DNA of 64,000 bases from Candidatus Lernaella stagnicola (GCA_030765525.1 JAVCCK010000038.1:124001-188000); one strand, 5' to 3'. Positions 8,430-17,152 are shown, counted from the stretch's first letter. Numbers and translations are program-made. Notes: generated from the letters alone by a model not told the origin.

Positions 8430-9170
8430 TTAGATACCTAACCCGCCATCTACCGGCACGATCGTCCCGGAAATGTATCCTGCCTCTTCACTGCAAAGGA
8501 AGCCGACCAGCGCGGCTACATCCTCTGCAACACCCATTCGTTGCAGCGGCACGTGTTGCAAGATGAACTCTCGTTGTTCGTTCGTCAAGTCTTTCGTCAT
8601 CGACGATTCGATCATCCCCGGCGCGACCAAATTGACCGTGATCTGCCGCGCCCCCAGTTCCCGAGCCAGACTTTTGGCCAAGCCTTCCAATCCCGCTTTG
8701 CTCATCGCATAGGCGCTCTGCCCGGCGTTGCCCCGCCGGCCCACGATGCTCCCAAACAGCACGATGCGCCCGAAGTAATTGCGTAACATCGCTTTGGAGG
8801 CCAGTTTGGCTGTCAGATACGCTCCGCGCAGGTTGACCGCCAACAATTCGTCGAGTTCGGCCGGCCCCGTCAAGGCGATCATTTGGCTGCGCACGATGCC
8901 CGCCGCCGCCACCAAGGCGTCCAACCGCCCGCGCTCCTTGATGAACTGGCGCACGCTGCTGTCGATGGCTTCCGGGTCGACCACATCGAACTTTAGAGGC
9001 CAGGCTTCACCCCCGGCTGCCTGGATTTCAGCAATGACCGCTTCCGCGTGTTCCGCTTTTTGCCGATAATGTACGCCGACCCCATACCCGCGCCGGGCCA
9101 GTTCCCGCGCGCACGCACCGCCAATGCTGCCGGATGCACCTGTTACTAAGGCGATTCGCCTTTCGGTCAT
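8430..9170 (-). CDS. fabG: 3-oxoacyl-[acyl-carrier-protein] reductase
   Basis: A 246-residue short-chain dehydrogenase that reduces 3-oxoacyl-ACP with NADPH. The cofactor motif TGASGSIG is at residues 10-17. The catalytic tetrad is Asn113, Ser141, Tyr154 (YAMSK) and Lys158. The C-terminus GYISGTIVPVDGGLGI is typical. The start overlaps the fabD stop by four bases, so the two are translationally coupled. Confidence 0.92.
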   Translation of the reverse strand: MTERRIALVTGASGSIGGACARELARRGYGVGVHYRQKAEHAEAVIAEIQAAGGEAWPLKFDVVDPEAIDSSVRQFIKERGRLDALVAAAGIVRSQMIALTGPAELDELLAVNLRGAYLTAKLASKAMLRNYFGRIVLFGSIVGRRGNAGQSAYAMSKAGLEGLAKSLARELGARQITVNLVAPGMIESSMTKDLTNEQREFILQHVPLQRMGVAEDVAALVGFLCSEEAGYISGTIVPVDGGLGI

Positions 9171-10111
9171 TCCAACTCCTTGGCTGCTTGTTCTAATTTG
9201 TCCGGGGTATCGGCCGCTAGAATTCGAATATCAGGTATCGTTCGTTTCGCCAAGCCGGAAATCACCGGTTTCGGACCCAGGTCGAGCAGCACATCGGGCT
9301 TGAAATGCGGCAATAGAGCCAGCGACTCGCGGAAAAGAACCGGAGAGTGAATCTGCGCTTCGAGCAGCAGAGCAACCGCGTCTGCATCTTTGTATGGCGC
9401 GGCGGTCGCGTTGGCGATCACCGGAAAACGCGGCTCGTTCGCCTTCGCCTCGTACAGGTCGTCCACAAACGCTTCGGCTGCCGGTTCCATCAACGGGCAA
9501 TGGAAAGGAGCGCTGACGTCCAACGCGATCAGCCGCCTAGCCCCCATGTCCTTGAACATGCCCGCGATCTGCTTCAGCCCCTCGATGTGCCCCGAAACGA
9601 CGATCTGCCCGGGGCAGTTGTCGTTGGCGACCCAAACACCGATGCCTTCTTCGCCGCCGAACTCTTCGCAAGCGCGATATACGTACTCGGTGCGCAAGCC
9701 GATAACGGCCATCATGCCGCCCACCCCGGCCGGCACTGCCGATTGCATGTAATGCCCGCGTTTGCGCACCAGGGCCACCGCGTCGGCCGGATCCAGAACG
9801 CCGGCGGCGACCAGCGCCGCGTATTCTCCCAACGAATGACCCAAGGCGGCCACGATCTTTGGTTGAGCCAGTTCCTGCAGCGCCAGCCAGGCGCCGATCT
9901 CGACGGTCAGCAGTGCGGGTTGCAGAATTTCGGTGAGGCACAGTTGTTCCGGCGGACCGGAAGCGAACAATTCACGCAGGGGCAGTCCACAAGCCTCTTC
10001 GGCCCTCTCGTACCATTCGGCGACGACCGGGAACCTCTCCGCCAGCTCCGTACCCATGCCGACGAATTGCGCTCCCTGACCGGGGAATAGCAGCGCGACC
10101 GACGTGGTCAT
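9167..10111 (-). CDS. fabD: Malonyl-CoA:ACP transacylase
   Basis: A 314-residue enzyme that loads malonate onto acyl carrier protein. [12 protein letters not shown] is at the N-terminus, the nucleophile elbow GHSLGE has Ser93, Arg118 lies in VRKRG and His204 in APFHCPLM. It lies between rpmF and fabG. The plsX and fabH genes usually found between rpmF and fabD are absent here. Confidence 0.94.
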   Translation of the reverse strand: MTTSVALLFPGQGAQFVGMGTELAERFPVVAEWYERAEEACGLPLRELFASGPPEQLCLTEILQPALLTVEIGAWLALQELAQPKIVAALGHSLGEYAALVAAGVLDPADAVALVRKRGHYMQSAVPAGVGGMMAVIGLRTEYVYRACEEFGGEEGIGVWVANDNCPGQIVVSGHIEGLKQIAGMFKDMGARRLIALDVSAPFHCPLMEPAAEAFVDDLYEAKANEPRFPVIANATAAPYKDADAVALLLEAQIHSPVLFRESLALLPHFKPDVLLDLGPKPVISGLAKRTIPDIRILAADTPDKLEQAAKELE

Positions 10112-10120
10112 GGGAATCCT

Positions 10121-10306
10121 TTACTCTTCGGCTTGCTCGATGATTTCGCGGCCCTTATAGAAACCGCAGGACGGACACACGCGATGCGGTATCATCTTTT
10201 CCTGGCAGTTCGGGCACGGAATCAGTGTTGCCGGTTTGGCCTTGCGTTGACCCGCTTTGCGCTTGGCGCCGCGGGCGTGGCTGATTTTTCGTTTCGGTAC
10301 GGCCAT
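10121..10306 (-). CDS. rpmF: 50S ribosomal protein L32
   Basis: A 61-residue basic protein starting MAVPKRKISHARGAKRKAG, with a zinc ribbon formed by CPNC and CPSC. It is a component of the large ribosomal subunit. It sits between the yceD-like gene and fabD, the usual order in many bacteria. Confidence 0.97.
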   Translation of the reverse strand: MAVPKRKISHARGAKRKAGQRKAKPATLIPCPNCQEKMIPHRVCPSCGFYKGREIIEQAEE

Positions 10307-10353
10307 GTCTCTGTCTCCGTTGGAATCGAACCCTTATGGGTCCGCCCATTTAA

Positions 10354-10785
10354 TTACGTTTCATAATCCGTTGCAACGCCCTTGCAATCCGAATCACACA
10401 ATAGCACTTCCGGCATCGCCAGGGCGACTTGTTCCAATACGGTGCGTCCCAAATCGATCTGCCGACCGTTATGGTAGCCGGTTCCGATGTCCTCGACCGC
10501 CTCCAAACCGTCGCCCGGTCGCGGCGAGAGCACCATCTCTACGGGCACGCTCAAATCGGCATCGAATTCGCCGCCGCAACGCCCGCACACAAAGCGCATG
10601 CCGAACGCCGCCGTCCCGCGTATCGAAACCAATTGGTCCAATCGTTCCAATCGGAGTCGGGCCACGCAGTCCGAGCAACGAATGATACTACCTTGTCCGC
10701 CCAACCATTGCCGCAGCAAGGAGCCCGGCACTGAAAATTCGACGGCATCGCCCGGCTCACTAATGCGGTGAATGAGGATTTTCAT
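10354..10785 (-). CDS. YceD/DUF177-family protein, short C-terminus
   Basis: A 143-residue protein from the ATG at 10785, preceded by GGGAGG. It has the conserved F-x-C-x-R-C core (RFVCGRCGGEFDADL) and a late acidic CDSDCKG motif. YceD is linked to 23S rRNA and fatty acid synthesis and is nearly always next to rpmF, as here. Most relatives continue after CKG with a second zinc-binding C-x-x-C segment; this one stops after VATDYET. Confidence 0.8.
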   Translation of the reverse strand: MKILIHRISEPGDAVEFSVPGSLLRQWLGGQGSIIRCSDCVARLRLERLDQLVSIRGTAAFGMRFVCGRCGGEFDADLSVPVEMVLSPRPGDGLEAVEDIGTGYHNGRQIDLGRTVLEQVALAMPEVLLCDSDCKGVATDYET

Positions 10786-10887
10786 CCACACCTCCCCAGG
10801 CGGTGAAAACGGCAGTATACGCACGGGTTTTCGGGTGTCAACCAGTGTTGACACACCCCCAATCCGAGTCCGGCCACTCCATTCGGC

Positions 10888-12711
10888 TCAAGGGGCCACG
10901 GAGATATTAACATAATTCTCAATCCACTCGATGTTACCGAGGGCCGGTGCGAAGTCGGGATCAACGGCAAGCGCCTGCCGATAATATTCAACGGCCCGCG
11001 TGATATTTTCGCTTCCAGCCAGATTCTGCAGTTCCATATTCCCCCGATAAACCAACGAGATCGGATCTTCGGCGTCCTCGGGCAAGCGGCACCTTTCGTC
11101 GTTGAGTCGTTCATCGGATATCTGCCAAATCTCGTCGCAAACCCCGAGCCACTGCTCGATTTCCGGGAAATCGCGCTCCCGGTTACGCAGCGCAGCCCAA
11201 AGCTCTTTCTCAGCGGCGGGCGCGGGATCAGGCGCGGGGGAAGACAAACCAAGACGCTCTTCCACCAACCGTAGCAGCAGACCGGCCATCCGCACGTGGC
11301 CGACAGGCGTCAGATGGCAGTAATCGATAAACATGTCGAAACCGCAGATGCCCTCGCGGCAGGCGGTGGCAAAGGCGCGGTCCAGGTCCACAAATAACAG
11401 ACCGTTGCGCTCGGCGGCGCGCTGCAAAATAAGCCGCACGTTCCGGTCGGCCCGAAACGCCATGTCGTGGTGATCGCGCGACGCAGCCAGCACCTTCGCG
11501 GCGCGTTCGCTTTCGCCGATCGCCCGAAGCGACAACCCCACGACTCCCTGGCGGCCGGACAGCTCGCCCGTCTCGCGGATCCACTCGTGCACCATCGACG
11601 CCGCCCGCTCCCGCTCGCCCAGGGCCGTCCGTGCCTGCACCATCATCCACAGAAACTTCTCCGGCGGCACCTTCGGGTCCTGTTCGAGTAGGCGGACGGC
11701 CGCCCGGAGGTGGCTGCCCGCTTCTTCAGGGCGGCCCGCCTGCGTAAGAGCCAGGCCCAACAGCAGTTCCAACGCCGCGTCACGGCGCTCGCGAAAGACC
11801 TCCCGGATCAGGTCGACGGCCTTCTCGGGCCGGTCATAAAGCAGCCAATGGCGCGCCCGAACCAAGCGGGGGTCTAGCTGAAGGTGATCGAACCACCACC
11901 AGTCCCGCACTTCAAAGAACGCCAGGTTGGAAGGCGGATGGCAGACGATCAATTCGGCACCGAGCCCGCGGACCGTGTCGGCGATCGTCTGCAGCGAGCG
12001 CGTCAACCGGTTGCTCCAAAAAGCCTGCCACTGCGGATCCAAATGCGTCGCCGGGATCGGCCGGCCCGCCTGCGGCGTTTCGTCCGTCTCGCGCCGGTTG
12101 GGGGAAAGCAGGCGCGCCAGTGCCGAATGCCGCTGCAACGAGTCCGTCGTTTCGATCATCCGCGGCGGCGCCATGCCTTCGGCGACCATGGCTTTGACGT
12201 CCAGCCGTTCGTTGTGCCCGAAAAGGGCCAGCACCAAATCCGGCTGCAACTGGGGGAGCACATGGCGCACGAGGTAAGCGTGTTGCGCGGCGGCGTAGCC
12301 GGTGACCGCTAGGTTGATGACCTGGATGTCGCGCTCGGCGTGTCGTTCGCGCAGCCATTTTTGCAGACGCCGCGCGTAGCTGACTTCCGCCGCCAACCCC
12401 ATGCCGCCGGCCTGCGAACCGCCGAGAATCACCACGCGCACCTGCCCGGGCGGCTTGTCGCGCACGACCCATTGGTTCGCCTGATCGACACCGCTGAAGA
12501 TCCAACCGGCCCGCCCGCCCAGTTCGGTTTCCACCAGAAATTGACGGTCGATATTCTGAAAAGGCAAAACGCTGTCGACGGCAAAGCGGTCGACGATCTC
12601 GTCTTCGCGGGATGTCCCCAGCGATTCCACGAGCTTCGCCGCGCCTTCCAGAACCAGCAGGCCCGCGACGACCGCCGCCAGCGCGTACAGCATTTTTCTT
12701 CTGCGTTTCAT
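10888..12711 (-). CDS. Membrane-anchored SGNH hydrolase with TPR repeats
   Basis: A 607-residue protein starting at the ATG at 12711 with an N-terminal membrane anchor. The SGNH blocks are GGSQAGG (nucleophile Ser), GHNE (Asn) and, about 300 residues later, DYCHLTPVGH (Asp-x-x-His). Between the second and last block lies an inserted TPR-like array (AALELLLGLALTQAGRPEEA and following), and the C-terminus holds another TPR unit (AVEYYRQALAVDPDFAPALG). Such proteins often remove or add acetyl groups on exported glycans. A second SGNH-like gene lies at 28.8-29.8 kb. Confidence 0.75.
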   Translation of the reverse strand: MKRRRKMLYALAAVVAGLLVLEGAAKLVESLGTSREDEIVDRFAVDSVLPFQNIDRQFLVETELGGRAGWIFSGVDQANQWVVRDKPPGQVRVVILGGSQAGGMGLAAEVSYARRLQKWLRERHAERDIQVINLAVTGYAAAQHAYLVRHVLPQLQPDLVLALFGHNERLDVKAMVAEGMAPPRMIETTDSLQRHSALARLLSPNRRETDETPQAGRPIPATHLDPQWQAFWSNRLTRSLQTIADTVRGLGAELIVCHPPSNLAFFEVRDWWWFDHLQLDPRLVRARHWLLYDRPEKAVDLIREVFRERRDAALELLLGLALTQAGRPEEAGSHLRAAVRLLEQDPKVPPEKFLWMMVQARTALGERERAASMVHEWIRETGELSGRQGVVGLSLRAIGESERAAKVLAASRDHHDMAFRADRNVRLILQRAAERNGLLFVDLDRAFATACREGICGFDMFIDYCHLTPVGHVRMAGLLLRLVEERLGLSSPAPDPAPAAEKELWAALRNRERDFPEIEQWLGVCDEIWQISDERLNDERCRLPEDAEDPISLVYRGNMELQNLAGSENITRAVEYYRQALAVDPDFAPALGNIEWIENYVNISVAP

Positions 12712-12823
12712 GGTTCGCGCATGGTAGCACATCCGCCGCGACGGCGGCTAAGCGAGGCGGCTTTCGAAACCTGCCGGACTGCGCCGTAGAACCCTTTTTT
12801 GACCGCCGACACGCATTTCGGGC

Positions 12824-12851
12824 TTGCATTCCGATCCCAATTCGCTAAACT
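12824..12851 (+). promoter_or_regulatory. Candidate sigma-70 promoter for tRNA-Thr
   Basis: TTGCAT, 16 bases, TAAACT, about 75 bases before the mature tRNA. A TTGACA at 12902 is closer, but its spacing to TATTCT is only 13 bases. Confidence 0.35.
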
Positions 12852-12928
12852 TTTCGCCCTGATTTCCCTAAATCGGGGGGATCCGGCCAACTGGCCGAGT
12901 GTTGACAATGGAACCCCAGATATTCTGG

Positions 12929-13000
12929 GCCATCGTAGCTCAGTGGTGGAGCACCTCCTTGGTAAGGAGGGGGTCCCCGGTTCGATCCCGGGCGATGGCT
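12929..13000 (+). tRNA. tRNA-Thr (anticodon GGU)
   Basis: The cloverleaf closes fully. The acceptor stem is GCCATCG/CGATGGC, the D arm GCTC/GAGC, the anticodon stem CCTCC/GGAGG with loop TTGGTAA (anticodon GGT), and the T arm CCCGG TTCGATC CCGGG. The last base listed is the discriminator T. CCA is not encoded. A terminator follows immediately. The diversified FGE/NACHT gene cluster begins about 200 bases downstream. Confidence 0.96.
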
Positions 13001-13007
13001 CACCTCG

Positions 13008-13035
13008 CCCCACCCCTCGCGGGTGGGGTTTTTTT
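13008..13035 (+). terminator. Intrinsic terminator of tRNA-Thr
   Basis: An 8-bp stem CCCCACCC/GGGTGGGG with a five-base loop is followed by seven T on the plus strand. Confidence 0.9.
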
Positions 13036-13134
13036 ATTGAATCCGCATCCCGACTTTGCGTTTGTGTGCGCCCTTATCCCGGTACGTTTCGACTTGCTCG
13101 CGCTACAGTGCGGCCGACCTAGCATGTCGACAGC

Positions 13135-13164
13135 AAAAAAATCCGCGCCCCGCCTTCGGCGGGG
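13135..13164 (-). terminator. Hairpin and T-run after the first variable region
   Basis: On the minus strand a 7-bp stem CCCCGCC/GGCGGGG with loop GAA is followed by seven T. It lies about 30 bases after the gene stop and could serve both as terminator and as the cruciform found after DGR variable regions. The same element follows the next gene. Confidence 0.75.
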
Positions 13165-13194
13165 CAAGGGTAAAAGAGTAAAAGAGCCCAAGGG

Positions 13195-13938
13195 TTATTC
13201 TAAGTCCCGGGAACATCGAAACCCTACGTAGGGGTTACGGACGTCCGGATAGTACCTGTTCCGAGCCGACGCGCGTACGCCCCGGGGAATATTGACCCAG
13301 CCACCACCCCGAAGCACGCGGGTCGAGTTATTTTGAGTGTTGATCGGGTTGCGCTCCGGCATCCGCGAGTACCAATTTTCGTCGAACCAATCCTCACACC
13401 ACTCCCACACGTTGCCCAGCATGTCGTACAAACCATAGGCGTTCGGCTGCTTCTGGCCCACGGGATGAGTCTTTCTGCCGGAGTTGCCGTCGTACCACGC
13501 CACGGAGTCGAGGTCGGCGTACCGCACCCCCGTCGTCCCGCCGCGGGCCGCGTATTCCCATTCCACCTCGGTCGGCAGACGTTTGCCCACTTTCGCGCAG
13601 TAGCGGCGCGCTTCGGTCCAATTCACCGTTTCCACCGGGCAGTTGGCGCAGTTCTTGGAATGACTGGGGTTATCGCCCATCACGTGCTGGTACTCGGCCT
13701 GCGTCACCTCGTGGGTGTCGATGAAAAAGGCATCCACGTGCACCCGCTTGCTAGGTCTTTCGCTGTCGTAACACTTCCCATCTCGGGGCGAACACCCCAT
13801 CGTGAACCACCCGCCGGGAATCTGAACAATGCCATCGGGCGCATCGTCGCCCTTGTTTTGCTGCGCGACCACGACAAAAATCACCACCGCGAGCGCCAGC
13901 GCGACGGCCACCGCCGCAAAAAACTTCACATGTCTCAT
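13195..13938 (-). CDS. Membrane-anchored FGE/SUMF1-fold protein, DGR target
   Basis: A 247-residue protein from the ATG at 13938 (GGAGGG upstream). A hydrophobic anchor spans about residues 4-25, so the rest is likely periplasmic or extracellular. The body is an FGE-sulfatase/SUMF1 domain: IPGGWFTMGC, EVTQAEYQ, LPTEVEWEYAARGG, YGLYDMLGNVWEWCEDW, then RVLRGGGWVNIPRGVRASAR and GFRCSRD. The two catalytic cysteines of true FGE, which fall in this last stretch, are absent, so a binding role is likelier than catalysis. The last codons form a DGR-type variable region shared with the next two genes. Confidence 0.88.
   Translation of the reverse strand: MRHVKFFAAVAVALALAVVIFVVVAQQNKGDDAPDGIVQIPGGWFTMGCSPRDGKCYDSERPSKRVHVDAFFIDTHEVTQAEYQHVMGDNPSHSKNCANCPVETVNWTEARRYCAKVGKRLPTEVEWEYAARGGTTGVRYADLDSVAWYDGNSGRKTHPVGQKQPNAYGLYDMLGNVWEWCEDWFDENWYSRMPERNPINTQNNSTRVLRGGGWVNIPRGVRASARNRYYPDVRNPYVGFRCSRDLE
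13225..13302 (-). repeat. DGR variable region 1
   Basis: A 26-codon stretch that aligns without gaps to 14180-14257 and 17215-17292. Fixed codons (TGG, CGC GCG TCG, CGG, CGT) alternate with codons whose third base is constant but whose first two bases differ among copies. Here these read GCT, AAC, TAC, TAT, GAC, GTC, AAC, CCC, TAC. This is the footprint of adenine mutagenesis of AAY template codons. Confidence 0.85.
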
Positions 13939-14088
13939 CGAAACCCTCCACGGGGGGACCTTGAACAAATGCTGAGGTTACCGAGATAAATTTGAGGGAA
14001 AAGGATACATCGTCACAGTAGAAAATCCAACCGAACGCCGACAAGTGGTCGCAAACGGCGTGTGCGGCTGACCTTGCATGTCGACAGC

Positions 14089-14116
14089 AAAAAAATCGCC
14101 CCCGCCGACGGCGGGG
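14089..14116 (-). terminator. Hairpin and T-run after the second variable region
   Basis: On the minus strand, CCCCGCC-GTC-GGCGGGG followed by seven T, about 36 bases after the stop. It is a sequence variant of the element at 13135-13164 and shares the flanking GTCGACAGC motif. Confidence 0.75.
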
Positions 14117-14152
14117 CTAGGGTAAAAGGGTAAAAGAGCCCAAGGGTAACTC

Positions 14153-17098
14153 TTAACAGTCCCGGGAAATACGAAACCCTACGTTGCTGCCACGGTAGTC
14201 TGGATTGCCCCCGCCCCGAATCGACGCGCGCACATAGACAGCAAGATCGCCCCAGCTACCGCCGCGGACAACACGGGCACTCTCGCCGCGTTTCTGCTTC
14301 ACCCAGGTGCTTCCGTTATCTGGCGCTCCGTCGTAGTTTTCGTGCCAGTCGTCCTCGCACCATTCCCAGACGTTACCGAGAGTATCGTACAACCCAAAGG
14401 CGTTGGGCTTTTTCAACCCAACTGGTTGAAGTTGGCCGTTGGAGTTCCCTTTGTACCAAGCGATCTCATCCAACGTTCCGTAACGTGAGCCTGTGGTGCC
14501 CGTTCGGCAGGCGAACTCCCATTCTGCCTCACTGGGCAAACGCCCACCCGCCCATTCGGCAAACGCCTTGGCGTCATCCCAGGTCACGCCGACTACGGGT
14601 TGTGTCGGCTGATTCCACTTTCGATCAGCCCAAAATTCTGGCTCTTTGGATTTTGGATTATCTGTTAAAAACCGGCCGTACTCCTCGTTAGTGACCGGGT
14701 AACGCCCCAAATAAAATTCGTTGAGCGTCACTGAATGGCGAGGCAATTCGTCCGACCAACGACGGACTTCATCATCCTCAGAGCGTCCCATCATGAATGA
14801 CCCGCCGGGAATGTGAACCAACTCGACACCCCCAGGTTCGGTGTGGATGACCTTCTGCGTCGCCCGTTTTGCGGCCTCCTCCTTCTTCAACTTGAACCAG
14901 TTCCTTATCCTGTCGTCGGGGTGGCCTCTCAATTTCCCTGCGAGCGTTTCGACCGCCTGTGGATCGAGTCGGTATAGGATGCGCAAGGCGGTAAATTGCC
15001 TTTCCCAAAGACCACGGTCTTTACCGGCGGCTTTTACCAGCAGTTCGCGAAACGGCGCGGTCGAGATCTCCGCCGCATCGTCCAGGCACATCTCCACCAT
15101 GTTGATGTTGTCACTGAAAGCCGGCAGCTTCACGACCTCGCGCATGAAGGGCTCGAACAGAGAAGGGTCTTCCAGCGCCAGCAGCAGCAGGGCAACCTCC
15201 TCCCACCAGCTTTCCCCGAAGTGCGAGGCCAGCTCCTTGATTACCTCGGGGTTGGAGAACGCCTGACTGCGGATTTCCCGTGCTGCTAGGTATTCCTGGA
15301 ACCCCAGGTGCATGAAGCCATAGTGCTCCGTGTCCCAGCCGACAAGCAGGCCGCTTTGGTCGCGGATGGTCGATAGGAAATCATTTGCTGTGCCGCCTTC
15401 CCACCCCACCTTCTTCAACGCGGGATAAAGAACCGGTTCGAGTTCTTCTGCTGTGGCGTAAGTTCGCCCCTCCTTCTCGTGAAGCCATAGGGCTGCCGGT
15501 TGCAGAACTCTTCGCCCTTCCCGGGCGTCCACACCGATTTTCAGCCCCTTTGCCGCCCGCCAATATTCCAGCAGTACATCCACGCACTCTTCATACAAAC
15601 GTGACCGCTTTTTCGGCATCGCACCCCGCTGCCGATGCACGAGGCACAGGTTGGTCAAAAGCAGCGGATTACGGGTCAGCTCAAATACACGCCGAGCGCG
15701 AAAGTCCGGTTGGCTCAGCCTGTCGATAAGATCTTCGGCCTTAGTTCTGGCGATGGACTCGCCTTGAACAGGGTCCTTGGCCTGTTGGACTTCTACTGCG
15801 CGGTACCAGTTATGTACGAACCGCGCCGCCTGGTCGGCGTTTAGGGGGCGGATGTGCATCTCCAGGAAATCTTCGGAGAGGCGAACCGTTTCGCTGTACC
15901 CAGCGTAGCGACTCGTCACTACAAAGCGGCAAGTGGGGAGCTCTCTGACAGCGTCGACGATCCATTTGGAGACCTGTTCGCGCTGGGCGAGATCAGCTAC
16001 CTCGTCCAAACCGTCAAAAAGCAACAGGAGATTGCCGCGCCGGATCATCCGTTCCCCAAAACCGGCTGGCACTCCAAGGTGCTTGCCCTCGAACTGGCTT
16101 TGGATGAAGGCGTCCAACCCGTGGTTCAAATCTCTGAGTTCGCGTAAGGGCAGAAAGACGGGCAGCATATCCGCGGGCAACCCCAGGTCGGCGGTGCCCT
16201 TTCGCAAACACCAGAGGAGCAGCCGCTTGAGATGGGTGGTCTTGCCGGAGCCGGGGTCGCCGAGGATCACAACGCCCTTTCGCTTCCGCCGCTCCGATTG
16301 CCGGAACGCTTCAGGTAGTGCGATTTCAAGCTGGCGATCCTCGCAACCTCGCAGGCACTCCTCGGCGTGCTTGGCGCTGTAGAAAGCACCCTCGCCGAAG
16401 CCTCGGAGGTCCACCGTGGCGGTCAGGGGAACGTAGATGTCATCGATGTCGATGGGCACCTTGAGGTGGGTCACGAACCCCGCAACGGGGAGATGGCTGT
16501 GCAGGGATTCGACTTTGGCACAGTAAAGCCGGATGTCATCATCGACGGCAGGGTTGGTCTTACACGCAGACTCTGGTTTCTTCAGCTTCGCGGGGCCCGA
16601 ATCACCGGCCTCTTCTTGGAGACGCCAATCCGTGAGGGCGGCCAAGACCCGCGTTCCAAGGGTCGTCTCATTAAAGTGAGCGGGCATCTGGTCCTCAGAA
16701 AACCTAGCCTTGAATGTCTCCAGCTTTTGTTGCTTAACCCATTTATCCTTGTCCTGATCGAACTCTTTTTGGGTGAACGGCAGTGAAGGATCGAGCACGA
16801 ACATCAGGCGGTCTTTCCCGGCTTCTTTGGCAGCGTCGTATTCCATTTCCGTGATGGAGACTTTGCTTCCCTTTGGAATCCAGCCGTACCGCCAGGCGAT
16901 GATCCCTACGAGCAGGTCGCACTCCGCCGCCATCTGGGTGCAGAATTCGACTGTAGGGCGGGTGCTGGCCGTGAACCACTCCATGCCCACCGGCAGCATA
17001 CCAGCGGAGACAATCGCATCGTCGACCGTCTTCCGACGTTCGGCGTTGTCGATGAAGGTGCTGGAGATGAAAACCCTGTATTTTTTTTCGTCACCCAT
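14153..17098 (-). CDS. DUF4062-NACHT-FGE fusion protein, DGR target
   Basis: A 981-residue protein with GGAGAAG before the ATG at 17098. Residues 1-160 are a DUF4062 domain (YRVFISSTFIDNAERR, then DLLVGIIAWRYGW), a TIR-like module common at the N-terminus of STAND ATPases. The NACHT ATPase has Walker A GDPGSGKTT at 280-288 and Walker B LLLLFDGLDE at 357-366. A helical region follows, with FMHLGFQEYLAAREI near 596-610. Residues from about 752 form an FGE/SUMF1 domain (VHIPGGSFMMG to GFRISRDC) ending in the second DGR variable region. I infer a receptor-like protein in which variable FGE-tip binding drives NACHT oligomerisation and the N-terminal effector. Confidence 0.9.
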   Translation of the reverse strand: MGDEKKYRVFISSTFIDNAERRKTVDDAIVSAGMLPVGMEWFTASTRPTVEFCTQMAAECDLLVGIIAWRYGWIPKGSKVSITEMEYDAAKEAGKDRLMFVLDPSLPFTQKEFDQDKDKWVKQQKLETFKARFSEDQMPAHFNETTLGTRVLAALTDWRLQEEAGDSGPAKLKKPESACKTNPAVDDDIRLYCAKVESLHSHLPVAGFVTHLKVPIDIDDIYVPLTATVDLRGFGEGAFYSAKHAEECLRGCEDRQLEIALPEAFRQSERRKRKGVVILGDPGSGKTTHLKRLLLWCLRKGTADLGLPADMLPVFLPLRELRDLNHGLDAFIQSQFEGKHLGVPAGFGERMIRRGNLLLLFDGLDEVADLAQREQVSKWIVDAVRELPTCRFVVTSRYAGYSETVRLSEDFLEMHIRPLNADQAARFVHNWYRAVEVQQAKDPVQGESIARTKAEDLIDRLSQPDFRARRVFELTRNPLLLTNLCLVHRQRGAMPKKRSRLYEECVDVLLEYWRAAKGLKIGVDAREGRRVLQPAALWLHEKEGRTYATAEELEPVLYPALKKVGWEGGTANDFLSTIRDQSGLLVGWDTEHYGFMHLGFQEYLAAREIRSQAFSNPEVIKELASHFGESWWEEVALLLLALEDPSLFEPFMREVVKLPAFSDNINMVEMCLDDAAEISTAPFRELLVKAAGKDRGLWERQFTALRILYRLDPQAVETLAGKLRGHPDDRIRNWFKLKKEEAAKRATQKVIHTEPGGVELVHIPGGSFMMGRSEDDEVRRWSDELPRHSVTLNEFYLGRYPVTNEEYGRFLTDNPKSKEPEFWADRKWNQPTQPVVGVTWDDAKAFAEWAGGRLPSEAEWEFACRTGTTGSRYGTLDEIAWYKGNSNGQLQPVGLKKPNAFGLYDTLGNVWEWCEDDWHENYDGAPDNGSTWVKQKRGESARVVRGGSWGDLAVYVRASIRGGGNPDYRGSNVGFRISRDC
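14180..14257 (-). repeat. DGR variable region 2
   Basis: This copy shares its fixed codons with the other two regions and reads ATT, GGC, GGC, AAT, GAC, TAC, GGC, AGC, AAC at the nine clearest variable codons. All end in C or T. AGG is changed to GGG, and CCA is kept where the others have CCG. Both fit changes at template adenines. Confidence 0.85.
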
Positions 17099-17135
17099 AT
17101 CTTCTCCAATCCGTCGGTGGGAAAATATTTCCGCC

Positions 17136-17152
17136 CGCGCCTGCGGCGGGGC
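17136..17152 (-). repeat. Degenerate hairpin after the third variable region
   Basis: On the minus strand CCCCGCC-GCA-GGCGCGG has the same length and layout as the hairpins after the other two variable regions, with one mismatched pair. It lacks the T-run, so it is a poorer terminator. Keeping the hairpin despite that points to a function other than termination. Confidence 0.55.

Noticed and set aside
12902-12926. TTGACA/TATTCT as the tRNA-Thr promoter
   Set aside because: The spacing is 13 bases, too short for sigma-70.
13083-13140. A DGR template repeat close to the first target
   Set aside because: The sequence has the repeated GTCGACAGC motif but no match to the variable codons or their fixed neighbours.
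13195-13938. True formylglycine-generating enzyme activating sulfatases
   Set aside because: The two catalytic cysteines are missing and the corresponding loop is a hypervariable region.
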